Shown in pieces: positions 16,252-24,657 of a stretch of 64,000 nucleotides of DNA. The notes below the pieces were generated by a model, which was not told the DNA's origin, ran no database searches, and saw only the letters and a list, made by a program, of their open reading frames with translations. The stretch spans positions 186,001-250,000 of the IMG/VR virus record IMGVR_UViG_3300034050_000451. One strand, written 5' to 3'. Made by a program: the position numbers and the translations under genes. The stretch is from a virus. Numbering within the stretch: position 1 is the stretch's first letter; each line of letters starts with the position of its first letter.

Positions 16252-16662
16252 TTATACTGTATGTTCTATTTGTACTCTTACACAATTTTGTGGTAATCTA
16301 CTAACGTGTCTATAATTGTTAATGTATCCCATCATATTTGCTGAACCAATTGCGTTTGCTGAATGTATTACAACATCAACAACAGCATGTCCGTCCAACC
16401 ATTGATTAACCAACCATTTAGTGCAATCCATTCCAGTCTTTTCCTTAATATTATCATAGTTTAATTCATAATTGTGATATACATTCTTATGCCACTCTGC
16501 CATTGCAGTATCTCCTAAATCGTGGTCCAATGAAATCAAGTCAATATTTTCCAATCCAATGTAAGTAACTGTATCAATAAATTGTTCATAGTTTCTAACA
16601 ACTACCCAAGATTCTTTATCTACTGGAGTTCTTACATCATCTAAGTAAATTCTTTTTTTCAT
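16252..16662 (-). CDS. Cyclic-phosphate-processing receiver-like protein
   Basis: 136 residues. KRIYLDDVRTPVDKESWVVV and ENIDLISLDHDLGDTAM form the acidic DD...DHDLG pocket of the small receiver-like (cREC) domain that occurs alone or with nucleotide-processing enzymes. The predicted role is metal-dependent handling of a phosphorylated or cyclic-phosphate nucleotide; that is from family context, not shown here. Contains a cysteine/tryptophan CTKWLVNQWLDGH stretch. Confidence 0.75.
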   Translation of the reverse strand: MKKRIYLDDVRTPVDKESWVVVRNYEQFIDTVTYIGLENIDLISLDHDLGDTAMAEWHKNVYHNYELNYDNIKEKTGMDCTKWLVNQWLDGHAVVDVVIHSANAIGSANMMGYINNYRHVSRLPQNCVRVQIEHTV

Positions 16663-16673
16663 AATTTAATTTT

Positions 16674-16880
16674 TTATCTTACGATATTAAATGAGTTAAT
16701 CTTATTACAATTTGTACATACGATGGTATCAATTCTACCCCTTACACAACTATCATGCTCCCAAAGTTCAACTAATGTGGGTGTAGAACATCCACATTTA
16801 TCATCTTGAACTGAACTTTTACCATTCCAATGTTTAAGTTGTGGGTCAACAGACCACTCTTCTTTTAATTTACTTACCAT
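16674..16880 (-). CDS. Small zinc-ribbon protein, 68 aa
   Basis: The start at 16880 (MVSKLKEEWSVDPQ) is one base after the upstream stop. Cysteines fall as CGCS...SCVR...VCTNCNK, a plausible zinc site of ribbon type. The longer upstream frame overlaps the real neighbouring gene and is rejected. Possible nucleic-acid or protein-binding role. Confidence 0.6.
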   Translation of the reverse strand: MVSKLKEEWSVDPQLKHWNGKSSVQDDKCGCSTPTLVELWEHDSCVRGRIDTIVCTNCNKINSFNIVR

Positions 16881-16881
16881 A

Positions 16882-17226
16882 TTAATAACCAATAAAAAAT
16901 ACATCCAACTTAGGTGCAAATCCATCTGAAACAATATCATCATAGATATCATTCAACCAATAGTTTTGAGCCATATCCAAATCATTCATAGTTTCATTAT
17001 AGATATCCTCAAATGAATACCCATCACCGAATCCATGTGCACATACCGATTTTGATATTTCACGAAGTGATTTTTCATCACCATCTTTAAAGATTTCAAA
17101 TAGTGCTTTTTCAATGTTTTGTTTAACAATTTCAGCTACCTTATCATTATGGTCATACATTTCTTTTGACCAAGGTTTGGTGATTTCGATACCATACTTA
17201 AACTGATTTTGTTTCCTTGCTGCCAT
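16882..17226 (-). CDS. Hypothetical protein, first gene of the thyA/bilin operon
   Basis: 114 residues, acidic and helical (DKVAEIVKQNIEKALFEIFKDG). No family recognised. P10 lies just upstream, and the genes from here down to 10826 have no other recognised promoter or terminator, so this appears to be the first gene of a ~6.4-kb operon. Confidence 0.65.
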   Translation of the reverse strand: MAARKQNQFKYGIEITKPWSKEMYDHNDKVAEIVKQNIEKALFEIFKDGDEKSLREISKSVCAHGFGDGYSFEDIYNETMNDLDMAQNYWLNDIYDDIVSDGFAPKLDVFFIGY

Positions 17227-17255
17227 ATATTTTAGAGTTTTAAGTTATTAATAAT

Positions 17256-17287
17256 CAAATATACGAAATTAATTTGGAATATCCAAA
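17256..17287 (-). promoter_or_regulatory. Promoter with dyad at -33 (P10), thyA/bilin operon
   Basis: TTTG, 20 bases, TATATTTG; inverted repeat ATTTGG-N5-CCAAAT (17272-17288) spans the -33 box. Confidence 0.8.
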
Positions 17288-17817
17288 TATTTTAGTATGT
17301 TTTTTAAAGTATCATCGTTAACATCTACATAAATAAATGGAATATGGTGTTTAATTAGGGTATTTTCTATCTCCAAATCCAGCATTTTGGATTCATTCAA
17401 TGATTGGTACCTTTCCTTTTCATTATACCCACCCTCAGAACGTTTTAGAACGATATTAAGCGTATCATATTGATTATGAATGTCTAACACCATTTTATCA
17501 AATGAATCACCATACAGCGTTGCTGGGTACTCAGTACCTTTATATACTGATTTATATACCAATGATAATACAATTGGTGAATCCAATATAATATAGTCAA
17601 CCTTCCCATAACTCTTAACAATTCCCCTATGTTGGTTTGCAAGTACATACAATTGGTCTTTGATAGCAGAATGATTCTCATCCCATGCCAATACTTTTGG
17701 AAACTCATATGGATTATCACAACTTATGTGTTTCTTTTTTAACTTATATGTAAGACCATTGGCAATGGATGATTTCCCAATACCAGGTCCTCCAAATAGA
17801 TTTACTATTTTACTCAT
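17269..17817 (-). CDS. P-loop nucleotide kinase/ATPase
   Basis: 182 residues. NLFGGPGIGKSSIANGL is a Walker A loop at the N-terminus; VDYIILDSPIVLSL is the Walker B-type strand with Asp-Ser-Pro as in nucleotide kinases, and KERYQSLNESKMLDLEI follows in the lid region. It resembles the small kinase-like ATPases (AAA_28-type) of large phages, likely acting on a nucleotide or small molecule. It overlaps the epimerase by 4 bases. Confidence 0.7.
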   Translation of the reverse strand: MSKIVNLFGGPGIGKSSIANGLTYKLKKKHISCDNPYEFPKVLAWDENHSAIKDQLYVLANQHRGIVKSYGKVDYIILDSPIVLSLVYKSVYKGTEYPATLYGDSFDKMVLDIHNQYDTLNIVLKRSEGGYNEKERYQSLNESKMLDLEIENTLIKHHIPFIYVDVNDDTLKNILKYLDIPN

Positions 17818-18665
17818 AGGGATTGTATGTATGAATGTAATTTATCAGATGGACTCCAACCTAATCGATTTAAAGTATCATAGTTTTCTCTTAAAGTTGA
17901 ACGATAATTTCCAGCTTGGTCTGGGATATGTACTTTTTGGATTTCACCAAATCTTTCTACCATCATATCATAAATTTCATTTATAGAATAGTTAACACCA
18001 GTTCCCAATTCCCAAGCATCATCATGCTTTTCTGAACCCATACCAACTCTATACAATCCATCAACAATATCTTCAACGTGAGTGAAATCTCTGCGTTGGT
18101 CACCATCACCAACTATTGTAAATGGTAATCCATTTTGAAGTTGATATCTCCAAATTCCAATTACAGCTGCCCATTTACCATCTACTAATTCATTTGGACC
18201 ATAGACATTATAGAATCTACAAATTTCAAAATCACAACCATAAGCAGTTTTGTACATCTTTAAGATATCCTCACCAATCTTCTTATCAGTTGCGTATGGT
18301 GAAGTTTGAGGGTTACACCAACGAGATGATGAACCTGCGTAAACTACCTTTACATTATTTTCTTTAGCCCATTCAGCTACCATTTGTGTACCACCCGCAT
18401 TTACCCTAAATGTTTCCATTGGGTCATCAAATGATGGTTGGATTCTACTTAGTGCAGCAAGATGGTAACATAAATCAAAGTTATCACCTTTCCAATACAT
18501 CAAATGTTCTATATCACCATACACATAATTACATCCTTCAATTTCATACTCCTTCAATCCAGTTGAAAGGTCATCCAATGAAACTACATGATGTCCTTCG
18601 GATAGTAATCGTTTAATTAAGTTTGAACCGATGAAGCCGTTCCCGCCTGTTACTAATACTTTCAT
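17814..18665 (-). CDS. NAD-dependent sugar-nucleotide epimerase (extended SDR)
   Basis: 283 residues. MKVLVTGGNGFIGSNLIK is the NAD-binding GxxGxxG; DLCYHLAALSRIQPSF and SPYATDKKIGED give the catalytic YxxxK (with Ser-Ser-Ser earlier). The end RRDFTHVEDIVDG is typical of UDP-glucose/GDP-sugar 4-epimerases or 4,6-dehydratases. It may supply an activated sugar to the glycosyltransferases encoded elsewhere in the window or to DNA modification. Exact substrate unknown. Confidence 0.85.
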   Translation of the reverse strand: MKVLVTGGNGFIGSNLIKRLLSEGHHVVSLDDLSTGLKEYEIEGCNYVYGDIEHLMYWKGDNFDLCYHLAALSRIQPSFDDPMETFRVNAGGTQMVAEWAKENNVKVVYAGSSSRWCNPQTSPYATDKKIGEDILKMYKTAYGCDFEICRFYNVYGPNELVDGKWAAVIGIWRYQLQNGLPFTIVGDGDQRRDFTHVEDIVDGLYRVGMGSEKHDDAWELGTGVNYSINEIYDMMVERFGEIQKVHIPDQAGNYRSTLRENYDTLNRLGWSPSDKLHSYIQSL

Positions 18666-18669
18666 AATT

Positions 18670-19995
18670 TTAATTGTCTAAATAAATCCAATCGGAATGT
18701 TTATCCGATTTTAGTTTCTGTCTTACTCTTTCAGATGAGATACCAAAATGGTTACCAGCATCTTCCATTGAATAGAATTCAATTCCATCACAACTTATAA
18801 CTGGTATTTCTAATCTAATATTATTATCCCACATATCCATCATTTCACCATAGGTAATATCATTACTATCCACCCGTTTCCAATGTCTATATTTGGGATT
18901 GTTTGATTCAATATAATTTCTAGCAATTTGTTCGGTGAAATCTCCACCAATTAAATCTGCTATTTGTTTTGGGTTCTCAAACGGAACTCCATCTACTTCG
19001 TATTTTATATGTGGGTTGGTTTCTTCACCAATGATTTGCCACTCTTTGTAAGATGATTTAGTACTTCTACATCTTCTCTCTACTTCAGATGCAACTAACT
19101 TATCTGCATCCACATCAATTGCCGCATGTCTAAATGATAGGTATTCCTTCCCATCTACTTTACACATAGGTTCACCACCTTCAATCTCAATAGTTGCGAT
19201 ATCAGGGTTTCCTTTTACAAAAATTAGAATGTTTTGATGAACTGATGGTATTTTACGATTTCTATCAAAGTAAGTTTTACCAACTCGTGAAGCTTGGTGT
19301 TGAGAATTGAATAGAATCATATCATTATAGAATTCCATTCCAGCTGATTCCAACATATCTATGGTTTTACGAACCAAACCTCTATATCTACCTTTAGAAT
19401 ACTTACCAGTTACGGATGGTTCTCTAACTTCAGATACTACAATCCCAAAGAATCGGTTATCTTTTAGTTTTTGAACTGATTTTAGGAGTATTGATTCATA
19501 TACTTTATCAAATGAATCCACATCCATATTGGAAATATCATTCACATCATCAGTATAAATCTCCAAATCGTAGTAAGGTGGGCATGTAAATACAAAATCA
19601 AATGATTCATCGGCTACCTTGTCCAATTCCTCATTCGAATCACCATTAATCCATAAGGGTTTTTTTGATTGCTCTTTGTTGGCTTTTACTTGTGATTTGG
19701 ATAAATCAATTCCAACGTATCTTCGGTTCATCTCTTCACATACGATACCTCTCACACTACCACCAGCGAATGGGTCTAATACCATTCCACCTTTGGGTGA
19801 GAACCAATCGTACATCAATTCACAAAGTACTGGGTCAAATACGGAAACTGAATTGGGTGTATCCCAAAAGATAGTTTTGGATTGAGTATCCTCTCTACCT
19901 AATTCAGATTGGATACCATAATTAGTAATCCAATATTCCTTTCTTTGCTTCCATTCCTTTGTTCTAGTATCTAATACTGAAAAGGGTGTAAACAT
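18670..19995 (-). CDS. DNA methyltransferase with three C-terminal NUMOD-like modules
   Basis: The start at 19995 (MFTPFSVLDTRTKEW) is chosen because the longer frame begins at the promoter. 441 residues. MVLDPFAGGSVRGIV is the SAM motif and FVFTCPPYYD the catalytic motif (SPPY-like), so it is an N4-cytosine or N6-adenine methylase. From about residue 275 there are three related modules with the pattern Y-x-S/N...A-A...L/V...I...R/V...W, as in the NUMOD/IENR1 DNA-binding repeats of homing endonucleases. These would bind a specific sequence. Shares an operon with the epimerase and the kinase. Confidence 0.8.
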   Translation of the reverse strand: MFTPFSVLDTRTKEWKQRKEYWITNYGIQSELGREDTQSKTIFWDTPNSVSVFDPVLCELMYDWFSPKGGMVLDPFAGGSVRGIVCEEMNRRYVGIDLSKSQVKANKEQSKKPLWINGDSNEELDKVADESFDFVFTCPPYYDLEIYTDDVNDISNMDVDSFDKVYESILLKSVQKLKDNRFFGIVVSEVREPSVTGKYSKGRYRGLVRKTIDMLESAGMEFYNDMILFNSQHQASRVGKTYFDRNRKIPSVHQNILIFVKGNPDIATIEIEGGEPMCKVDGKEYLSFRHAAIDVDADKLVASEVERRCRSTKSSYKEWQIIGEETNPHIKYEVDGVPFENPKQIADLIGGDFTEQIARNYIESNNPKYRHWKRVDSNDITYGEMMDMWDNNIRLEIPVISCDGIEFYSMEDAGNHFGISSERVRQKLKSDKHSDWIYLDN

Positions 19996-20014
19996 ATAAC
20001 ATATTTTATAAACA

Positions 20015-20046
20015 CAAAGATACAAAAAAAGCTTGGTATATCCAAG
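20015..20046 (-). promoter_or_regulatory. Promoter fused to terminator (P11)
   Basis: CTTG, 20 bases, TATCTTTG. The -33 box lies in the right arm of the hairpin 20028-20050. Confidence 0.8.
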
Positions 20047-20050
20047 CTTT
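20028..20050 (-). terminator. Intrinsic terminator inside promoter P11
   Basis: 9-bp stem AAAGCTTGG/CCAAGCTTT, 5-base loop, then TTTTG on the minus strand. It would end the transcript of 20078-20527 and shares bases with the promoter of the methylase. Confidence 0.75.
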
Positions 20051-20077
20051 TCTTTAATTATTTTTTATTAGGTGATA

Positions 20078-20527
20078 TTATTCACCATCAACCACAACTT
20101 CAGTTGTAGTTTCAGTTGTTGGAGCTGCTGTTGGTGCAGGTTCCATCGGACCAGCCGGAGTCACACTTCCAGATGTAGGTGACCAAGGTAAATCAGTTTC
20201 ACCAACTTCTTTAATAGCGTATTCTTTTTGGTTGATTTGCTTTAAGATTTGTTCATTGATGTGAGCCATATAATTAGTTGGTGCACTACCAGATACTATA
20301 TTTTGAATCCAACCTAATACAACTTCTTCAGTAAGTTGCTCATAAGGAATAAATCCCGCCTCATCAGCATCAGGAATATCCAATGGAGTTGCTCCACTAA
20401 ATGTACCTTCAGTACCATTTTCATTAGTACCAATTAATTTCCATTGGGTTCCAATTACTAAATCAGTTAAATCAGCAGTATCTTGCTTTTTTAAACCCGT
20501 TAATTTCCATTCGTATGTTAATGCCAT
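20078..20527 (-). CDS. Conserved phage structural-type protein
   Basis: 149 residues. MALTYEWKLTGLKKQDTADL...DLVIGTQWKLIGT...GTFSGATPLDI is a pattern common in small proteins of large phages (a DUF). The C-terminus is a proline/alanine/threonine-rich linker (PAGPMEPAPTAAPTTET), which often occurs in virion decoration proteins. It precedes the secreted nuclease and packaged-protein genes on a transcript. Function unknown. Confidence 0.7.
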   Translation of the reverse strand: MALTYEWKLTGLKKQDTADLTDLVIGTQWKLIGTNENGTEGTFSGATPLDIPDADEAGFIPYEQLTEEVVLGWIQNIVSGSAPTNYMAHINEQILKQINQKEYAIKEVGETDLPWSPTSGSVTPAGPMEPAPTAAPTTETTTEVVVDGE

Positions 20528-20587
20528 AATAAATCTTTTTTTGTTTTCTTATTATAAATATATATCTTTTTTGTTTTCGCTATTTTT

Positions 20588-21187
20588 TTAGTGAATATGT
20601 TTAACTTCATGCCCTTCCCAACCTTTAGTTGGTTTTGAATTAGGAAAATCAAAACATTTCCACTTCTTTTGTTTTGAAAAATAGATATGTTTAACCATTG
20701 ATGTTGGAACATGTCCTCCGGTTGGTAGGACTTTATGTCCTTTTCCAAATACCAACTCAACTTTAACTTTTAGTTTTTCGGTATCATCCCATTTTCTTTC
20801 CTGCTCTTCTAACATTCTCCACTCACCTCTATTCATATATTGGTCTTGTAGTGCACAATTCAAATATGAAAACGTTTGTTTTAAATTTTCTATATTATCA
20901 GAAAATGTAGCTGCTGGTGCTAAGTGACCCTTATCATATACATTTGTACGATAATCATTAGCATCTGATGTATGTACATCCTTTTCAGTATAAAAATCCA
21001 TAGAACCTCTATTCACATTTGTAGCTCTATTAGTTGATTCATATGTTAACCAAAGTGGTTGTTCGAATACCTCTGAATATAGTACTTCAAATATTGGGGT
21101 TTTTACCTTAACTTCATGTCGGTGAGAATCACCTGTAAATGAAAATAATATTAAAATAAATGGGATAAATAAACTTAATCTTTTCAT
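20588..21187 (-). CDS. Secreted DNA/RNA non-specific endonuclease
   Basis: 199 residues with an N-terminal signal-type segment (MKRLSLFIPFILILFSFTG). The catalytic motif VYDKGHLAPAATFS (DKGH at 85-88; the DRGH family) is followed by TFSYLNCALQDQYMNRGEW, with the Mg-binding Asn. It cleaves DNA and RNA and would act in the periplasm or outside. In a virus it could clear extracellular DNA, take part in host DNA breakdown, or be a virion cargo. It lies four bases downstream of the next gene. Confidence 0.85.
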   Translation of the reverse strand: MKRLSLFIPFILILFSFTGDSHRHEVKVKTPIFEVLYSEVFEQPLWLTYESTNRATNVNRGSMDFYTEKDVHTSDANDYRTNVYDKGHLAPAATFSDNIENLKQTFSYLNCALQDQYMNRGEWRMLEEQERKWDDTEKLKVKVELVFGKGHKVLPTGGHVPTSMVKHIYFSKQKKWKCFDFPNSKPTKGWEGHEVKHIH

Positions 21188-21190
21188 TTC

Positions 21191-22048
21191 TTATTTTGCT
21201 AGTTTCTTTTCATTATATGAATCTACGAATTTCTCCATCAACTCAGCCGGTATTGGTTCGTTAGCCAATTTCTCAGCAATCATCTGAGCGAATTTCTCCA
21301 TATATACATCTTCATTCTCTTCTTCATCTCCAGCAAATATTGCCGCTTTACCTACTCCTTTTAAAATCGTTTCACCTACTACGTGAGGAATAAACTCCAT
21401 AGCAACGTGTTGACCGAATGCAGCAGCTCCGTGTGCTAATCCACCGGTTGCAGCTCCAAATAGAGCAGTTGTTACAACTTTAATAGCTACTGCTTTTAAA
21501 GCCTTCTTTTGGTGGTCATTCATCTCTTCACCTTTAAATAGTGATTTAACTGCACCACCTGCAGTTTTGAATTCTTCTACTTCACCTTTAGCGCCCTTTT
21601 TAACAGCTTCCCAAGCTCCTTTAGCTTTATCTGAAATTGCGTGTCCCCAACTTCTTCTTTCCTTAGAACCTCCTTTATGTGAATCAGATTTAAAGAATTC
21701 TTTTTCTTCTTTGGCCCATCCTTTGATTTTATCACTAATTCTACCAACTGCTTCCTTAGCCTTAGCAGCCAATCCCTTTTCGTAATCGGTTTTCTCAGCC
21801 GGTTCCTTTGTAGGTTCTTCGGCCGCTTTTGGAGTTTCTCCTCCAGCTTTCTTATCAGCTGGTTTATCAAATATATTTACTTTAGGTTTAGGAGGTGCAC
21901 CAGCATCTCCCTTTTCAGGTTCTTCATAATCGCCGGATTTAATTGCAGCATCTCTGGTTTCTCTTGAACCAAAGTTTACTACCTTACCCGTTTTTGTTGA
22001 TTTTGCTACGAAGCTTTCTTCGTTCAACAAGTCCATTAATTTTATCAT
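21191..22048 (-). CDS. Virion protein with T4-like capsid-targeting N-terminus
   Basis: 285 residues. The first residues MIKLMDLLNE resemble the T4 capsid-targeting sequence with the LxE cut site for the prohead protease. Residues 11-60 (ESFVAKSTKTGKVVNFGSRE...VNIFDKP) are a module shared with the protein at 42533-43513. The rest is a charged linker and a C-terminal hydrophobic helical region (AVAIKVVTTALFGAATGGLA). It is likely packaged in the head and may insert in a membrane. Overlaps the kinase by 4 bases. Confidence 0.7.
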   Translation of the reverse strand: MIKLMDLLNEESFVAKSTKTGKVVNFGSRETRDAAIKSGDYEEPEKGDAGAPPKPKVNIFDKPADKKAGGETPKAAEEPTKEPAEKTDYEKGLAAKAKEAVGRISDKIKGWAKEEKEFFKSDSHKGGSKERRSWGHAISDKAKGAWEAVKKGAKGEVEEFKTAGGAVKSLFKGEEMNDHQKKALKAVAIKVVTTALFGAATGGLAHGAAAFGQHVAMEFIPHVVGETILKGVGKAAIFAGDEEENEDVYMEKFAQMIAEKLANEPIPAELMEKFVDSYNEKKLAK

Positions 22049-22797
22049 TTCTTAATCAGATTAGATTTTTTTAATATTCTAGCAGTTGCTACCCATTTTT
22101 TTCCAATTGGATTATAAAGTGGTTTTCTTAAGAACGCATCTACTGCTTGTTGTACTGGTCTATTTACCGGTTTGTAAACGGTATTATCTACAATTACAAA
22201 GTTACCACTAAACATACCTTGGAATGCTCCTAAGTTATTTTGACAATCTTTCCAAATTTTGGTTACCAACTCATCCGATAGAACTCTATCTCGGTTTTTA
22301 TTTCTTTCCAATGCTACTTCCAATGATGTATTTACAAACACCATTGAACAATCATATCCTAATGATTCAGCATGTTCCATTTTCTTTTTAATCTTAGATA
22401 CCTCATCTCCGGTTCCATCGATAATCATACCCAATCTACCAGCTTCATAAAAAGCTCTTTGTTTATCGGTAATCGCTTTTGCTTTTCCTCTAATTGAATT
22501 ATCTCCCTTAGTGATTAAATCCCAAAGTTCCGGGTCATTCTTTTCAATGTTACCCAACTCCTTCATATCAATACCATTATCTTTAAGACCCTTCTCAAAT
22601 GCAGTATCAGAATTTACTAATTTCAATCCACCAGCAGATACCGATGAAAATGCAGATTTACCCACTCCAAATATCTCTTTAGCAGTAAATGATTTCCCAC
22701 TTCCAGGTCCTCCTGCCATAAATACACATTTTAAGATTCCCGGGTCATCAACACCCTCACTTAGAATCCCTTTAATTATTTCCTTTAAACTTATCAT
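22045..22797 (-). CDS. P-loop kinase, zeta-toxin-like, capsid-targeted
   Basis: 250 residues. N-terminus MISLKEIIKGILSE|GV fits a head-targeting sequence with a cut after LSE. The kinase part has Walker A GGPGSGKSFTAKE (residues 29-41), a second strand GMIIDGTGDEVSKIKKKM, and a lid VALERNKNRDRVL, like AAA_33/zeta-toxin kinases. Zeta toxins phosphorylate UDP-N-acetyl sugars; that substrate is only a guess here. If packaged, it would be delivered into the cell with the DNA. Confidence 0.75.
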   Translation of the reverse strand: MISLKEIIKGILSEGVDDPGILKCVFMAGGPGSGKSFTAKEIFGVGKSAFSSVSAGGLKLVNSDTAFEKGLKDNGIDMKELGNIEKNDPELWDLITKGDNSIRGKAKAITDKQRAFYEAGRLGMIIDGTGDEVSKIKKKMEHAESLGYDCSMVFVNTSLEVALERNKNRDRVLSDELVTKIWKDCQNNLGAFQGMFSGNFVIVDNTVYKPVNRPVQQAVDAFLRKPLYNPIGKKWVATARILKKSNLIKK

Positions 22798-23210
22798 TAT
22801 CTTATTTTATTTAAATTCTTTACTATTGAGGTTACTTCACTATTATCAAAATTATGTTCCGATGATATTTGTGACCGGTTTATGGTTTTCCATATCGGAG
22901 TTCCATTTATAGTGATATCGGATAGTATATCGTTTTTACTTCTACATCCGTTATAATCACAATACTTCCCACCATACAAAACACAAACGTGAACCATCGC
23001 TTTCGTTTCCGGTTCTATTATAGCTACATACTTACCTCTATTTCCTAAATACTTATTCAGACCATCAGCAAATGTATAACATCCTCCACTCATATACCAA
23101 TCTGTCCAATTGGTATCTTTTCTATATTGTTCTAATGTATCATCTAAATCCGATACACTTATCACAACCTCATTTAGTACTTCATAGATAATTTCTTTTA
23201 AACTTATCAT
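22797..23210 (-). CDS. Cysteine-peptidase/transglutaminase-like, capsid-targeted
   Basis: 137 residues. N-terminus MISLKEIIYEVLNE|VV matches the head-targeting pattern and is almost the same as in the kinase next door. SGGCYTFADGLNKYLG (Cys44), AMVHVCVLYGGKYCDYNG (His74, Asp85) give a Cys-His-Asp triad in the order of papain-like/transglutaminase-like folds. It may be a protease, amidase or deamidase; activity is inferred. Overlaps the kinase by 1 base. Confidence 0.65.
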   Translation of the reverse strand: MISLKEIIYEVLNEVVISVSDLDDTLEQYRKDTNWTDWYMSGGCYTFADGLNKYLGNRGKYVAIIEPETKAMVHVCVLYGGKYCDYNGCRSKNDILSDITINGTPIWKTINRSQISSEHNFDNSEVTSIVKNLNKIR

Positions 23211-23211
23211 A

Positions 23212-23982
23212 TTAATACTTTTTAATTTGCTTATAATCTAATATAGATATTGGTTTTACAATTATTTCGTTCCAAAGTGAGGTTTTGTTCTCAGTACAAT
23301 TCACTAAATCCGTACATAGATTATTCTCATTATCCGGGTATGAAAAACGGAATAAGTTAGCTGCCCGATTTCCTCTATCAGTTGCAAATGATTTTACATC
23401 TGATTTAAATGCGGCTACTAACTCTCCTCTTATCTTTACCAATATATTACTCTCCGGTCTAAAGAACTCCTTTGCTTGGGTAGTAAACGTTGATATAGAA
23501 AAACTATACCCACTTCGGATACTATCTGCAAGGTTTCTGAATCCCTCCTCAGATGTCCAATGGTACGTTACCACCTCAGAACCTACGTTACCATAAGTAT
23601 CCTTAGTAAACGATTTATCCAATAGAATATAAGGTTCAATTGCTCCTCTACTATTAAAGAACGCAATCCTATCATTGTTTATGTTCTTTATATAATCCCC
23701 AAACTCATCTCTGATTCCCCATATCCTATGGTTTACAAAATCTTCAATAAAGTCTAAAACGTTTTTCTTGGTCAAATCCCCATACAAATCGGTTTCAACC
23801 CATAGTTGATATCCAAAATAAGTATCTATAAGTTCCATCATCTTCGGGTCCGTAGGTAAAACCCCACCCCTAGTATCGGAACCACCCTTTTGTAGGTCTA
23901 AAAAACGCTTAGAGATACGTTCCCACTCTCCAATAGTGTGGAACGAATCCTCCGGTTTTTGATATCCTCTTACTTTGTACAT
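23212..23982 (-). CDS. Unknown protein, possible ADP-ribosyltransferase-like
   Basis: 256 residues. The C-terminal half has VVTYHWTSEEGFRNLADSIR, then FSISTFTTQ (an S-T-S-like motif) and LWNEIIVKPISI (a possible E-x-x-V/P strand), reminiscent of ADP-ribosyltransferase-type folds in which STS and E residues line the NAD pocket. The match is partial and the catalytic Arg and ExE are not obvious. No head-targeting N-terminus is visible. Treat as unknown with a tentative fold idea. It follows the cysteine-peptidase-like gene by 1 base. Confidence 0.45.
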   Translation of the reverse strand: MYKVRGYQKPEDSFHTIGEWERISKRFLDLQKGGSDTRGGVLPTDPKMMELIDTYFGYQLWVETDLYGDLTKKNVLDFIEDFVNHRIWGIRDEFGDYIKNINNDRIAFFNSRGAIEPYILLDKSFTKDTYGNVGSEVVTYHWTSEEGFRNLADSIRSGYSFSISTFTTQAKEFFRPESNILVKIRGELVAAFKSDVKSFATDRGNRAANLFRFSYPDNENNLCTDLVNCTENKTSLWNEIIVKPISILDYKQIKKY

Positions 23983-24013
23983 AGACTCGAAATTGGGTTG
24001 TTACTTAACTCCC

Positions 24014-24121
24014 CTATAAATATGGATAATTTCCATTTTTGGTTGCTTCCCATATCCCTTCCCCAGCTTCTAATGTAAGAGATACTAACCTCTTCCAAAA
24101 CCTTTTTAGTTTATCCCTCAT
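24014..24121 (-). CDS. Short protein, 35 aa
   Basis: Read from the minus strand: MRDKLKRFWKRLVSLTLEAG...NYPYL. Basic, amphipathic N-terminal helix. The start overlaps the end of the 24111-24320 gene by 11 bases, and it fills a gap of about 130 bases. Function unknown. Confidence 0.45.
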   Translation of the reverse strand: MRDKLKRFWKRLVSLTLEAGEGIWEATKNGNYPYL

Positions 24122-24320
24122 ATGGTATCTCCATCTGCCTATCTACTAAAGTTCGTTCGGTTTCACCACTTTGACGGGAGTATATCGTTTTTCCCTTATC
24201 CGGGGATTCAAAGATTTTCTCCCCAGTTGTGGATTCTCTCCAATACGCTCTACGGATAACATTTCCCAACTCAGCATCGTTTGGGTATTTGTTGATTAAC
24301 TCTATAATTTTATTGTCCAT
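24111..24320 (-). CDS. Hypothetical protein, 69 aa
   Basis: MDNKIIELINKYPNDAELGNV, then a basic, hydrophilic tail (GKTIYSRQSGETERTLVDRQ). No domain recognised. It overlaps the next upstream gene by 19 bases. Confidence 0.6.
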   Translation of the reverse strand: MDNKIIELINKYPNDAELGNVIRRAYWRESTTGEKIFESPDKGKTIYSRQSGETERTLVDRQMEIPYEG

Positions 24321-24520
24321 CCTTTTAAAAAATTTATTCTTAAGTAATACAATGTACTACATATCCCCTTATCCTTAAACTCCTTATACGTCTTTAACTT
24401 CTCATCGGTTTGAAGTAAATCCCTTTCCCATTTTGGTTGTATTCCCAAGCGGCTTTGTATTTCGTATATAAATCTTTCTAATCTACTACGTTGTGGATTC
24501 GGATGTGCGGAGTTATTCAT
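24302..24520 (-). CDS. Hypothetical protein, 72 aa
   Basis: The start at 24520 (MNNSAHPNPQRSRLER) is preferred; the longer frame to 24589 begins in the promoter-like region. Helical and basic (RLERFIYEIQSRLGIQPKWERD). No family recognised. Confidence 0.55.
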   Translation of the reverse strand: MNNSAHPNPQRSRLERFIYEIQSRLGIQPKWERDLLQTDEKLKTYKEFKDKGICSTLYYLRINFLKGWTIKL

Positions 24521-24556
24521 ATAGTAATAAGTGTAAGGATAGCTAAATGTAATATT

Positions 24557-24590
24557 CAAATATAAGTATAAATATAACAAAACTATCAAA
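24557..24590 (-). promoter_or_regulatory. Possible promoter
   Basis: TTTG, 22 bases, TATATTTG; the spacer is longer than in the other sites. The rest of 24591-24657 has no gene or clear hairpin that I can support. Confidence 0.4.
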
Positions 24591-24657
24591 AAAATTAAGG
24601 TTGCGACTCACCCCCCACCGAATCGATGAAAAGGAGGTATCCCCTTAATCCCAATAA

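Noticed and set aside
16881-16952. N-terminal extension of the zinc-ribbon gene
   Set aside because: It overlaps a better-supported gene (16882-17226) in another frame and looks like a random hydrophobic stretch.
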